NCBI GenBank assembly: GCA_029706075.1
Contig: JAINUG010000191.1
Span: 1,653,501 to 1,717,500, forward strand
Reading direction: 5' to 3'
Origin: Aldrovandia affinis
Lineage: Eukaryota > Chordata > Actinopteri > Notacanthiformes > Halosauridae
DNA: 64,000 nucleotides
Shown here piece by piece: positions 38,323-47,871 of the stretch (its first letter is position 1; each line of letters begins with the position of its first letter). A program made the translations under genes and the position numbers. The notes below the pieces were generated by a model that was not told the origin of the DNA, did no database searches, and saw only the letters and a program-made list of their open reading frames with translations.

Positions 38323-38324
<2 letters not shown>
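37179..38324. other. Non-coding stretch with a MITE-like remnant
   Basis: The part at 37253-37400 (GTGTCCGAAATAACATCCTA, TATAGTCCACTATTTCGGGG, GACATTTTGTACTGGTGAC) resembles a common fish MITE. A related piece occurs at 49446-49560. No target duplication found. No gene recognised. Confidence 0.4.

Positions 38325-38371
<47 letters not shown>
38325..38371. repeat. (TA)n microsatellite adjacent to a Tc1 end
   Basis: About 47 bp of AT repeat, directly followed by ACACATA and the Tc1 terminal repeat at 38378. Confidence 0.95.
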
Positions 38372-38377
<6 letters not shown>

Positions 38378-39221
38378 CAGTCAAGTCCATAAGTATTTGG
38401 ACAGTGACACAATTTTCATCATTTTGGCTCTGTACACCAGCACAATGGATTTAATCAAGATCAAGATGTGTGTGGAGGCGTCGGTCTCGGCCACGTGGGA
38501 GTGGCATGGTTGCCTTTGTTTTGCATGTGGTGGAGGCCTTTGGAGCAGGGAGACTTTCCAGGGGCAGGTTTGGCACTCTCACATGGTGTGAGAGTGAACT
38601 GTCACCCGGAAGGTTGCTCCAAAGGCCATGGTTGATTTCATTATTATTTAATTGGTGTCAATCAGTTAATTGATATGGAAGTCAATTGGCTGATTGGGTG
38701 TCTGTGAGAATGTGAATTGTTTGGTGTGGAATGATTGTGATTGGGTGATTGCCTCATGAGTCCCACCTGAGCCAGGCAGAAAGTAAGCCTATTTAAGAGC
38801 AGGTGGGGCATCAGTTAGTCTTTTGTCTTTGGTTGTGTGTTTCATCAGTTAGTTTGTCATTGTGTGAGTGTGCACGTGTGCGTATGGTAGCGTGTTGTAT
38901 TGTGGAATGTTTGAGGTTTGAGGTTTGATGTTGGATGTTTGATGTTTTTGTGTTAAGTTTGGTGTGCGTGTCTGTAGTTGATTCGTGTAAGGAATTGGTA
39001 ATTAGTCTGTATTGTTGTCAGGGAGGATTTAAGCACGTTATTGGCCGAATCTCAGCTGTGTGCATTCGACCACGGTAAGTCATCTTGTTGCGTTCTAGTG
39101 AGTGTTGGTTCCCCGGAGTTAGACTTTGTGTGTAGTTTTCTGCGTTCACTGCCTGTTTTCACCTGTTGCAGTAGCAGGTCTCGTTACTTTGTTAGTTTAA
39201 TTAGTAGCTTGTTGCTTTTGT

Positions 39222-40926
39222 TCCACATTCCATTCCTTCCCCCTCTTCCAGTCCATTGCTATGGACATCCTCCCCTTTGTCTTCAATGTCATTAACTCCT
39301 CTCTTTCCTCTGGCTCTGTCCCCTCTTCCCTCAAATGTGCACATGTTGTCCCCTCCTCAAAAAACCCTCTCTGAATCCTGCTGTTATTTCAAACTACCGA
39401 CCTGTCTCTCTCCTCCCATTCCTTTCCAAAACGTTAGAGCGGTCTGTCTATAACCAACTGTCTGCTCATCTCTTACAGAACGACCTGCTTGATCCCAACT
39501 AATCTGGGTTCAGAGCAGGCCACTCCACAGAGACTGCTCTCCTTGCTGTCACTGAGGCTCTTCATGGGGCTAAGTCCCAATCCCTTAGCTCCGCCCTCCT
39601 CCTCGACCTGTCGGCGGCATTCGACACCGTGGACCACCGGATCCTGCTCATCTCTTGTCGAGATGGGAATCTCTGGATCTGCGTTGACATGGTTCGAGTC
39701 CTACCTGGCTGACCAGTCCTACCAGGTGGCCTGGAGAGGATCCCTCTCCTCTCCCCACACCCTCTCTACCGGAGTCCCGCAGGGCTCGGTGCTAGGCCCC
39801 GTCCTATTTTCTCTGTACGTTAAGTCACTTGGATCTGTTATTTCTGCTCATGGTTTTTCCTATCACTGTTATGCTGATGACACACAACTGTTTCTCTCCT
39901 TCTCTCCATCTGATACCCAGGTCCCGGCACGGATCTCTGCATGCCTGGCTGACATCTCCGCATGGATGTCCACCCACCACCTGAAGCTGAACCTGGGGAA
40001 GACTGAGCTGCTCTTCCTCCCAGGGAAGGGCTCCCCGATGATTGATGCGTCAATCACTGTGGAAGGCTCCATAGTGTCTCCGTCCCAGTCTGCCAGGAGT
40101 CTTGGGGTAACCCTGGACAACCAGCTGTGCTTCTCGAGCCATATTGCAGTGATCACTCGGACCTGCTGTTTCTCCCTCCACAACATCCGGAGGATCCGAC
40201 CGTTCCTCACCCAAGAGGCCACTCAACTCCTGGTCCAGGCCCTGGTGATCTCACATCTGGACTACTGCAATTCCTTGCTGGCAGGCCTTCCGGCCTGCGC
40301 CATCAAGCCACTGCAACTAGTCCAGAACGCTGCCGCTCATCTGGTGTTCAACCAGCTGAAGCATCGCAGCACGCATCAGATTCAAGTCACTGGTGCTTGC
40401 TTTTCAAGCGGCCAGAGGTACTGCTCCCCCATACCTCCAGTCACTCATCACTCCCTAGACACCTCCCAGACCACTCCGCCTCCTCTGGTAAACTGACTGT
40501 CCCTTCCCTCCGGGCGCCTGGCAGCCGCTCCTCGCGGTCTCACCTCTTCTCTGTCCTGATCCCTCGCTGCTGGAACGACCTTCCGCAATCGGTCAGGACC
40601 GCAGAATCACTTGAGATCTTCCGCAAGAGACTCAAAACCCACCTTTTCAGACTCCACTACCACTGAACTCTGTCCATCTAGCTAAATTGTCTTCACCACT
40701 GTTTACTTGTTCAACACTATACTCCCAAAAATGTAAAAAAAAAAAATCACTAACCTTTTCCTTCCTGGTGTTACAGGTATGGTACGCAGATGCCTGCAAT
40801 GATGTCTATTGCTGTATTCCTGCACTGATCTCGTGCGCTAACTATGATTGTTCCTACCATGTATTAATGCACATCTTGTAAGTCGCTCTGGATAAGAGCG
40901 TCTGCTAAATGCTTAAAATGTAAAAT
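39222..40926 (+). mobile_element. L2-clade LINE, 5'-truncated, with reverse transcriptase remnant
   Basis: Begins within the reverse transcriptase region (INSSLSSGSVPSSLK-like, 39285) and runs to the L2-type 3' tail GTCGCTCTGGATAAGAGCGT (40880-40899), then CTGCTAAATGCTTAAAATG. It includes a 3' UTR block also seen alone at 11427-11628 and 15025-15275. It was inserted into the LTR 38471-41420. No clear target duplication is seen. Confidence 0.9.
39285..40665 (+). pseudogene. L2 ORF2 (reverse transcriptase) pseudogene
   Basis: Reverse transcriptase blocks appear in order: [14 protein letters not shown] (about 39595-39640, in a different frame), [39 protein letters not shown], then the catalytic YADD at 39870-39881 in CYADDTQLFLSF, then LKLNLGKTELLFLP and LGVTLDNQLCFSSHI, and HLDYCNSLLAGLP. 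Frameshifts occur near 39650 and again near 40370, after which SRSHLFSVLIPRCWNDLPQS continues in another frame to HLFRLHYH-stop. The endonuclease domain is absent through 5' truncation. Confidence 0.92.
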
Positions 40927-41923
40927 GTTGTCGAAAGTGACTGAGCATAGTGCTTCCTGTGTGATTGGGGAAAGAGAGCGAGAGGGTGCCATGAAAGAGG
41001 GTCCACCTTGCCCTCGGTGTGATTGAAAGAGAACTCGCACTCGGGCAGTGGAGTGTTTCTGGGCAACAGCCCGAGAACTCTCACTGTGGGGAGTGGCAAG
41101 TGTCTCAGTATGCATAGGTGGGAAGCACTTGAAAGGTCACTGGATGTGTGTGCCTGGGGAGGTTCCAGGGGAACTCCGGATGAAGAGGCGCGGTGTCCCG
41201 AGAGTTTTGATTATTTTAGTTCGTTGCTTTTACCCGAAAGCTTCGTGGCGAGTAGGGTGAAGATTTTGTGTTTGTTAATTTGTTATATGTTAACCTGCTA
41301 CTCCCACTGTCTCTTCCCCATGGCTGGGGGGAGAAACAGGAAAAATAAAAAAATTAATAAAAATCCTCCATCTCCAGACTGCTCTGTTCCCATCCAGGGT
41401 TTGTCACATGGCGTGTGACAATGTGTTTTAAGTGTAGACTTTCACCATTAATTTAAGGGTTTCTTCAAAAATATTGTATGAACCGTGTAGGAATTACAAC
41501 CATTTTTATACATAGCATTCCAGTTTTAGGGGCTCAAAAGTAATTGGACAAACTAACATAATCATAAATTAAATTGTCATTTTTAATACTTGGTTGCAAA
41601 TCCTTTGCAGTCAATGACTGCCTGAAGTCTGGAACCCATAGACATCACCAGACGCTGGGTTTGGATAAAAGCGTCTGCTAAATGGCATATATATTATAAT
41701 ATATCCCTATACACTTCAGAATTTATCCTGCTGCTTTTGTCAGCAGTCACATCATCAATAAATACAAGGGAACCAGTTCCGTTGGCATACATTCCATACA
41801 TGCCCACACCATAACACTACCTCCACCATGCTTCACAGATGAGGTAGTATGCTTCGGATCATGAGCAGTTCCTTCCCTTCTCCATCCATCATTCTCATAC
41901 AAGTTGATCTTTGTCTCATCTGT

Positions 41924-42319
41924 CTATAGGATGTTGTTCCAGAAGTTTTTTTGGCTTACAAATGGTTTACATCTTGTAAACCCTCTGTATTTACTCTGGT
42001 GAAGTCTTCTCTTGATTGTTGACTTTGACACAGATACGCCTACCTCCTGGAGGGTGTTCTTGATCTGGCCAACTGTTGTGAAGGGGTTTTTCTTCACCAG
42101 GGAAATAATTATTCTGTCATCCACCACAGTTGTTTTCCGTGGTCTTCCGGGCCTTTTGGTGTTCTTGAGCTCATCAGTGCATTCTATCTTTTTAAGAATG
42201 TACCAAATAGTTGATTTGACCACACCTAATGTTTTTGCTATCTCTGTGATGGGTTTGTTTAGATTTTTCAGCCTAATAATGGCTTGCTTCACTGGCAGTG
42301 ACAGCTCTTTGGACTTCAT
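41924..42319 (-). pseudogene. Tc1-like transposase remnant (N-terminal half)
   Basis: Starting at the Met at 42319, the minus strand reads MKSKELSLPVKQAIIRLKNL, then a paired helix-turn-helix region (ITEIAKTLGVVKSTIWYILK; GRPRKTT AT-hook-like linker; VGQIKNTLQEVGVSVSKSTI KRRL). This is the DNA-binding half of a Tc1 transposase. A stop falls directly before TDETKINLYENDGW, where the first catalytic Asp (TDETK) lies, and the frame continues GGGSVMVWACM before further stops. The second and third catalytic residues are deleted. Not functional. Confidence 0.9.
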
Positions 42320-42493
42320 ATTGAGAGTTGACAGCAACAGAATCCAAATGCAAATGCCACACTTGAAATCAACTCTAATCAACCTTTTATCTGCTTAAAT
42401 GAAATAATGAGGGAATAACACACACCTGGCCATGGAACAGCTGAACAGCCAATTGTCCAATTACTTTTGGTCCCTTAAAAAGGGGGGACCATG

Positions 42494-43379
42494 TAGGGGT
42501 GGGCGATATGAGCTAAAATTCATATCACGATATTTTCCACTGTCCAGACGATATCGATATGATATCACGGTATATGAGAAAAAAAATCTGAATCACATTT
42601 TAATAGCCCTTCTTAGTTAAATGACATTAGTTAAGGCAAAATATGTATTTTAACCTTATATAACCAGAAAGAGTTATAGTGAGTACCGGCAGCGAATGAT
42701 GACTTGATTGATTGCTGAGTGGGAGTCTGGCTTGTCTTCGGGCGAGCTCCTGGACTAACTGTTTCACGCATTCGGGTACATTCCTCATATTCATGGACAT
42801 GCATGGTTTTCAGGTGGGTAAACAGGTTGCTGGTGTTTCCACCTTTGGCTAAAACAACACGGCGACACAACTTGCATGGTATTGTTTGTTGGTCGAGGTC
42901 GGAGATTTTGAGCCCAAACCAGTTCCAAATGACAGAGGAGCCCCTTTCTTTTAACCAATTCGTCATCATCCTGCTCTTGAGCAACATCACTTTCTGCGTG
43001 TTTGCTCATTTTCGATTCTTCACTTTTGCACATGTAATAGGCTATAAATATTAGTACGTAGTCTGCCTGCTAACTGCAGCTGCCTGCACGCTTGTTTGTT
43101 GCTACATGCGCGCAACAAATGCATAAAACGTCCGCTCAAAAAAATAGGTCAACATATTAACATGCTTCTTTTTTTTCGTAGGAACCTGGAGGTTCGATTA
43201 AAATAAAAATAGATGTAGCTACTAACTACTATCACTCAATTGAAATTTTGAACAAAACAATATGAATGCCAAATTAGAATTTATGAATATATAACGGTAT
43301 CCACGGTATAGCAAAATCCATATCATGGCGCAGCGTAATACCGGTAGTCACTTTCATACCGGTATAGCGCCCACTCCTA
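42494..43379 (-). mobile_element. Non-autonomous hAT element with BED-finger remnant, 886 bp
   Basis: Terminal inverted repeats are TAGGGGTGGGCGATAT at the left and, reading inward from the right, TAGGAGTGGGCGCTATACCG. The flanks GGACCATG (42486-42493) and GGACCACG (43380-43387) are an 8-bp target duplication with one mismatch. It sits inside the Tc1 element 38378-43540. It contains only the BED-finger end of a transposase gene. Confidence 0.88.
42650..43033 (-). pseudogene. hAT transposase N-terminus (BED zinc finger), frameshifted
   Basis: Two minus-strand frames join at a frameshift near 42905-42915. The first reads MSKHAESDVAQEQDDDELVK. The second reads SVIWNWFGLKISDLDQQTIP followed by CKLC and THLKTMHVHEYEEC. 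Together they have the BED-finger plan: aromatic residues, then CxxC, then HxxxxH. This is the N-terminus of a ZBED/hAT transposase. The catalytic and dimerisation domains are absent. Confidence 0.8.
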
Positions 43380-43540
43380 GGACCACGTATAAAAAGTGCT
43401 GTAATTCCTACACCATTCACCCGATTTGGATGTAAATACTCTCAAATTAAAGCTGAAAATCTTTGAGCACTTTGAGCTCATATTCATTCATTTAATTTAA
43501 ACTCCAATATGCTTTGGTAGACCACAAGAATACAAAATTA

Positions 43541-44824
43541 TGAAAACAGGCCATTCAGCCCATCTAGGCTTGTCAATTGTTTTCTACATATCTATAAAAA
43601 AACTAACTAAATAAACAATTTCAACATTTTTACCAAAAAATAAGACCAAGAAATTAAACATTAATCCACCACTAATAATGACCAATTTGTGCATTTTTAT
43701 TGAGTTTCTCAGAAACTTGATTTTTATAAACTCCAGTAGACAGATTTCTTAATTGTCTCAAGGTAGAATGATATCTTGTCATAAAAAAATAAAATATACC
43801 TTGTACCAATACCTCATAATAACTAGTTTTTTTTACAATTCTTAAAACAAAAAGAGGTGCAATGCCAGCCATATTCCATGCAGAATCTTATCTAAAAGGA
43901 AGAGATTCCATTACTGTTCATTATGAATAATACTTAATTTAAACATGCACGGCAAGTATTTTTACCCAAATCTACACAGATGCAGGACTTATGGGGAGAG
44001 CAACTGAAGAACAACTTTACTTTACTTTACTCTTTAGAAAGATCAGGCTCCATGCTACACAGCATGAACCCCAGACACCAAAAGCATAGTAGTGCATCAA
44101 ACTGTACCTACAACCAGGGAGAAACAGAACCCATATCGCCTGCAAATTGCATCAACTTATCCAAAACCAATCCATCATATGTCCCTTTTAACGGCCTACA
44201 GTGCTCCCGTCACATCCCCTCCGACGCCTCAATGGGCCCAAGTGCGCCGGGCAGCTCCTGATTATTGATGATTCGATAATGTGCTTAAAGGGTTCGTTCT
44301 CTGGAAGCCAGTGGTCACCTCGCCACATTCTTGGCCCCTTTATCGCCATAATATGCAGAGGCACGTCAGTCATGTGAACGGGCTGTGAAATAAAACGTGC
44401 CTCCTGTTAAGAAAGAGAGCCGTCTCTCTGAGGCCCGCGCAATGAGAGTCATGGGAACGGGAGAAGAATCTTCAACACGTGTGAACGTCATGAGACTCGC
44501 ATTATGCTGGCTGTCCCCGCGATTCCACTCTTTCCTTTGTATCCTCAGAATATATGCCTCATATGACCCTACGGCCCACAAGTATGCAGAGGTATTTTCC
44601 AGCAAGCTTGAAAGAGCAAATATATTGTGTGTAGCTGAAACAAATTCCCTTTTCATTGCGAATTAAAAAAATAAAATAAACAATGAAAAAGTGCTTTGCT
44701 TTGATTTTTACAATTATATTAATTTACATGTGATGTAAGTGTGTAAGCTTTAAATGAGTAAGTATTACTCCATTATAATAGAGACTCCTTAGGGAACAGA
44801 TTATTTAGGCCCTGGGCAATACAT
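43541..44824. other. Non-coding stretch
   Basis: Starts with AACAGGCCATTCAGCCCATC (43545-43564), the reverse complement of the CR1-like 3' end seen at 60870-60889. From 44050 to 44660 the sequence is complex and repeat-free (possible conserved non-coding DNA), with no recognised exon. Confidence 0.35.
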
Positions 44825-45175
44825 TTTCAAATTTTTTCCCCGTTTTTCTCCCAATTTGGTTGCCAATTATACCCTCTATTTATTATTTATTTCAATTCCC
44901 CACCCCCACGAGTCCGCTGCCCGTCCTCCGGGAGCCGATTGTTCCCACCTCTTCCGAGACGGAAATTCTTCCATGGACGCCTTTAACCTTCTCCTCGACG
45001 GACTTGTGCCGGCTCACCCTCCCCCCTCCCCCGGAGGCGGACAGCCAAATGCCGCCTCCGATCGGGGCTGACGACCAGGGCCGGTCTGGTAGAGACGCGG
45101 GTTTCGAACCGTGTCCCTGACAGGCAGCGCACGCCACACCAAAATGTGGCACGTTAGACTGCTACACCACCCGCA
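44825..45175 (-). mobile_element. tRNA-derived SINE, minus strand
   Basis: Reverse-strand copy of the family at 13471-13790. On the minus strand: a GTGGTGTAGCAGTC A-box region, GGTTCGAAACC B-box-like at about 45100, the body TTTGGCTGTCCGCCTCCGG and the tail GTATAATTGGCAACCAAATT then GGGAGAAAAACGGGG. Flanked by AAATTTTT-like sequence on both sides, a plausible but AT-rich target duplication. Confidence 0.8.
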
Positions 45176-45597
45176 ATAAAATTTTTATTGGCTACGCAAC
45201 TTAAATCCATATGCCTGTAAAGACCGTTTGTTTTTTTTGGAGGGGGCGATTCGGTTTTTTTTCAATCTCCAACAAACAATGAACAGGTACTGACCACCAG
45301 GATAGTCTGAAATTGATCACATGAACACTGTAGCATTTCATCTTGGATATCTGTGGTCAGTAGGGTTTAGAATCTACAACCAACCCATTGGTCACAAGCG
45401 AGAGCTCTCAGTTCTGTAAAGGCCACCCCTCTGGCAGGTCTAGAGGTGCTACATACAGTATGTCACTGGCAGAGGGAAAACACTGCCCGACATTAGGCAA
45501 AGTTTAGCTGCCACGGGGGGAGAGTGGGGATATTAATAGCAGCAGGTTTGAAGGTCAGCTCATTTGATCAACAAACGAATGCAGCGGCAGGCCAAAC

Positions 45598-46887
45598 ATT
45601 TACATTTATCCATTTAAGCAGACAATATTATCCGGAAGGACTGTCAAAAGACTGGTTTCTCTGGCCAGTTTTCTACAAAACTGCAGGGCAGTGGGGTTAG
45701 AACCAGGCACATGCACAGATAGGGTCTCAAGGGGGCTTGAGCCCCTGCCCTTTTGCCCTCAGAGTCAAAAAGTGCCCTTTTTTGGCTGGTGTTAATTGTA
45801 TATATTTTTTTAATTATTTGTTATTGAAATTGTATCAAATATAAAGAGGGAAATATATAGTAGTATCCACGAAAAAAGACACCTTATCAATTTTAAAAGT
45901 ACTCCGCTCTCCAACCCCCCCACCCCCTTCCAAATGGTTTTGTCTCAATCAATCAATCAACATCGCATCTTCCGACATTCCGAATACAACTTGTCATGAA
46001 AAGCACCGCATCCCCAGCCCCAGTTTGATTATGGTGAATGATATCACTCAGGTAGGCACTGTTTTAATTATGAAACCACGATTAAACAACACTTAGGCTA
46101 CTTACTTTTTATGTTATATATCCGTTAAAAAAACGATGAAGTATGTCAGTAGCACTTGCCACCTTCACTCTGTAATTTAGTCATTACTAGCCTCGGTACT
46201 CTCGAGCAAGTAAGCTAGTCTAATTATCATGAAAACGACATTATCTCCGTCATGCAGGACAACTTACAAATATGCAATTAATTTCTGAAGCAGGTAGTTA
46301 CGTTTAGCATAGTTTGCTAATTTAGTGTAGTCACCCCCTTTTCTTTATAGCCAGTTTTCTAAAAACGTGATGTTTAAAAGTGTATTATTGTTTGGGCATG
46401 TAGCAGTGTGTCTCCCTGTTAAAATAAAAGTATTTTGTTTGAATGCCATTAAATTGCATCCTTCCTAACTTTCTTTCTCAAAGAAACCACTGACCTAATG
46501 TGACTGAATTGGTCTAAACAACTGAACACTGACTGACTGCATTACTTACAGTGACTGACTTGCATTACTACATCACATCTGTGGTTTCTTCATGGAATAA
46601 TGTGTTTCAGTAGAATTTATACAGGTCCTATGTTATGAACATAGTGTGTGATTATGGATGGCGGCGGTGTGGCAACATCGGGGTGGGAATAGTGCGTGTC
46701 GGTTGGGTGAGTGCCCTTTTTTTTTTTGCTTGAGCCCCTGCCCCCCAAAATGTCTGTGCACGGCCCTGGTTAGAACCTATGAAACTATCTGCCCAATGTG
46801 GTTTCGAGCAAGACCCAAAGGACAATGCTTACATTACAGAGTAGGATTATAGGTTTCCTGCGACAAGACCACTACACTACATCTGGT
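45598..46887 (-). mobile_element. tRNA-derived SINE with L2-like tail, split by a hAT element
   Basis: The left part (45598-45703) has an L2/SINE-like tail read in reverse (ACATTTATCCATTTAAGCAG). The right part (46769-46887) has a B-box-like motif read in reverse around GGTTAGAACCTATG and an A-box-like GTAGTGTAGTGGT near 46868-46880. The halves are separated by the hAT insertion 45704-46768. Assignment of the outer element rests on short motifs. Confidence 0.5.
45704..46768. mobile_element. Non-autonomous hAT element, 1,065 bp
   Basis: Ends are CAGGCACATGCACAGATAGG at the left and, inward from the right, CAGGGCCGTGCACAGACATT. Both ends are followed inside by a GGGGCTCAAG / CTTGAGCCCCTGCCC block. 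The perfect 8-bp target duplication GTTAGAAC flanks it (45696-45703 and 46769-46776). No transposase frame is visible inside; the interior is AT-rich. Confidence 0.9.
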
Positions 46888-47395
46888 GAAATGAGTCTAG
46901 TATATATGTTATTTCATAAATATCTGTATTGCAGATTCTGAAGGTTAAATAATCATGAAAAAGCACAGATTTTGTTAACTGGCCTGTATTGTGCATCGTG
47001 CTGAAAGCTGGCGCAATATTTAATGAAGAGATATATATTTTTAAAGTTGTGCATTCTTACTAATGATAAAATAAATGTTTCTAAATTCGTCATTCTCTCC
47101 TTTACGTGATGCGAGGAAGGAGCATGCTATGTGAGACACAGTTAAGAAATGACGTTGGAATCACTTGACAATGGATTATTACTTCATAACCAAGCAAAAT
47201 AAATTAAAACAGGTTGAAACCAATGATCAGTTTAAAGGCCTCTATTTCAAACTCATGAGCACCTATACTGGTGTCAATTCAATGAATTCAATAAACAAAT
47301 TCGCAGCTAATTATTGTATGAGCCAAACTGAAACATGTGAGATATTTGAATTAGGACTACAAAAAAGGACTATAAACACACAGAAGATCAATACC
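46888..47395. other. Non-coding stretch
   Basis: AT-rich sequence with no recognised feature. Confidence 0.35.
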
Positions 47396-47531
47396 CTGCG
47401 ATGGATTGGCGACCTGTCCAGGGTGTATTCCTGCCTCTCGCCCGGAACGCATGCTGGGATAGGCTCCAGCCCCCCCCCCCGCGACCCTGACCAGGAATAA
47501 GCGGCTTAGATAATGGATGGATGGATGGATG
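47396..47531 (+). mobile_element. 136-bp retroposed repeat with (GGAT)n tail
   Basis: Core CTGCGATGGATTGGCGACCT then GTCCAGGGTGTATTCCTGCC, AGGCTCCAGCCCCCC and a terminal GATGGATGGATGG. This 3' end is widespread in fish genomes. A perfect 13-bp target duplication GAAGATCAATACC flanks it (47383-47395 and 47532-47544), showing LINE-type (target-primed) retroposition of a severely 5'-truncated copy. Confidence 0.9.
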
Positions 47532-47828
47532 GAAGATCAATACCATTGGACACCTGCACAGAGTACGGAGAGTGAAACCTCTCCCACAGTATTGAATAAA
47601 TCTGCACACAGTGGACAGTTGAACCCAGCATAAGGAAATGCTTCACGTTCAGGCATCCAGAGAATGGCAGTTTTATTTCTTTCATTTGAATATTATTTTA
47701 ATTATCATTACTAAAGCACTCAAATCTCGAACCATCAGTCCTAAGTACTCGTATTCATGTTCCTAGTTACATTTGAACATGACTTTTCCAAATGCATGCA
47801 TTACATTTGAACATGACTGGCACTTGCC

Positions 47829-47871
47829 AAGGGCGATCCCACGGGACTAATCGATGGGACGGTAAAAACAA
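47829..47871 (+). mobile_element. Short copy of the 35700-36104 SINE-like repeat
   Basis: CGATCCCACGGGACT followed after a deletion by GATGGGACGGTAAAAACAAA matches the minus-strand reading of 35985-36035. A fragment only. Confidence 0.6.

Larger units (their letters stand above)
38471..41420 (+). mobile_element. Solo LTR interrupted by an L2 insertion
   Basis: The segment begins TGTGGAGGCGTCGG and ends ATGGCGTGTGACA (TG...CA), flanked by the 5-bp target duplication ATGTG (38466-38470 and 41421-41425). Removing it rejoins the Tc1 sequence (CAAGATGTG|TTTTAAGTG) as expected for that family. Inside are a TATA-like TATTTAAG (about 38790) and an AATAAA (41356-41361). Without the L2 (about 39222-40926) it would be about 1.25 kb. 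There is no internal retroviral-type coding region. It is a different family from the LTR at 8399. Confidence 0.75.
38378..43540 (-). mobile_element. Tc1/mariner element hosting three other insertions
   Basis: The left terminal repeat starts CAGTCAAGTCCATAAGTATT (38378, after a TA), followed by TTGGACAGTGACACAATTTT. The right inner region is at 43387-43540 (GTGCTGTAATTCCTACACC, CTCAAATTAAAGCTGAAAAT), but the right terminal repeat is missing. The transposase is on the minus strand. The element is interrupted by a solo LTR (38471-41420, itself holding an L2) and a hAT element (42494-43379). Removing these gives a Tc1 of about 1.3 kb with internal deletions. Confidence 0.88.

Noticed and set aside
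45704..46768. Considered as an LTR element
   Set aside because: The target duplication is 8 bp and the ends are CAGG/CCTG inverted repeats, which fits hAT and not LTR integration.
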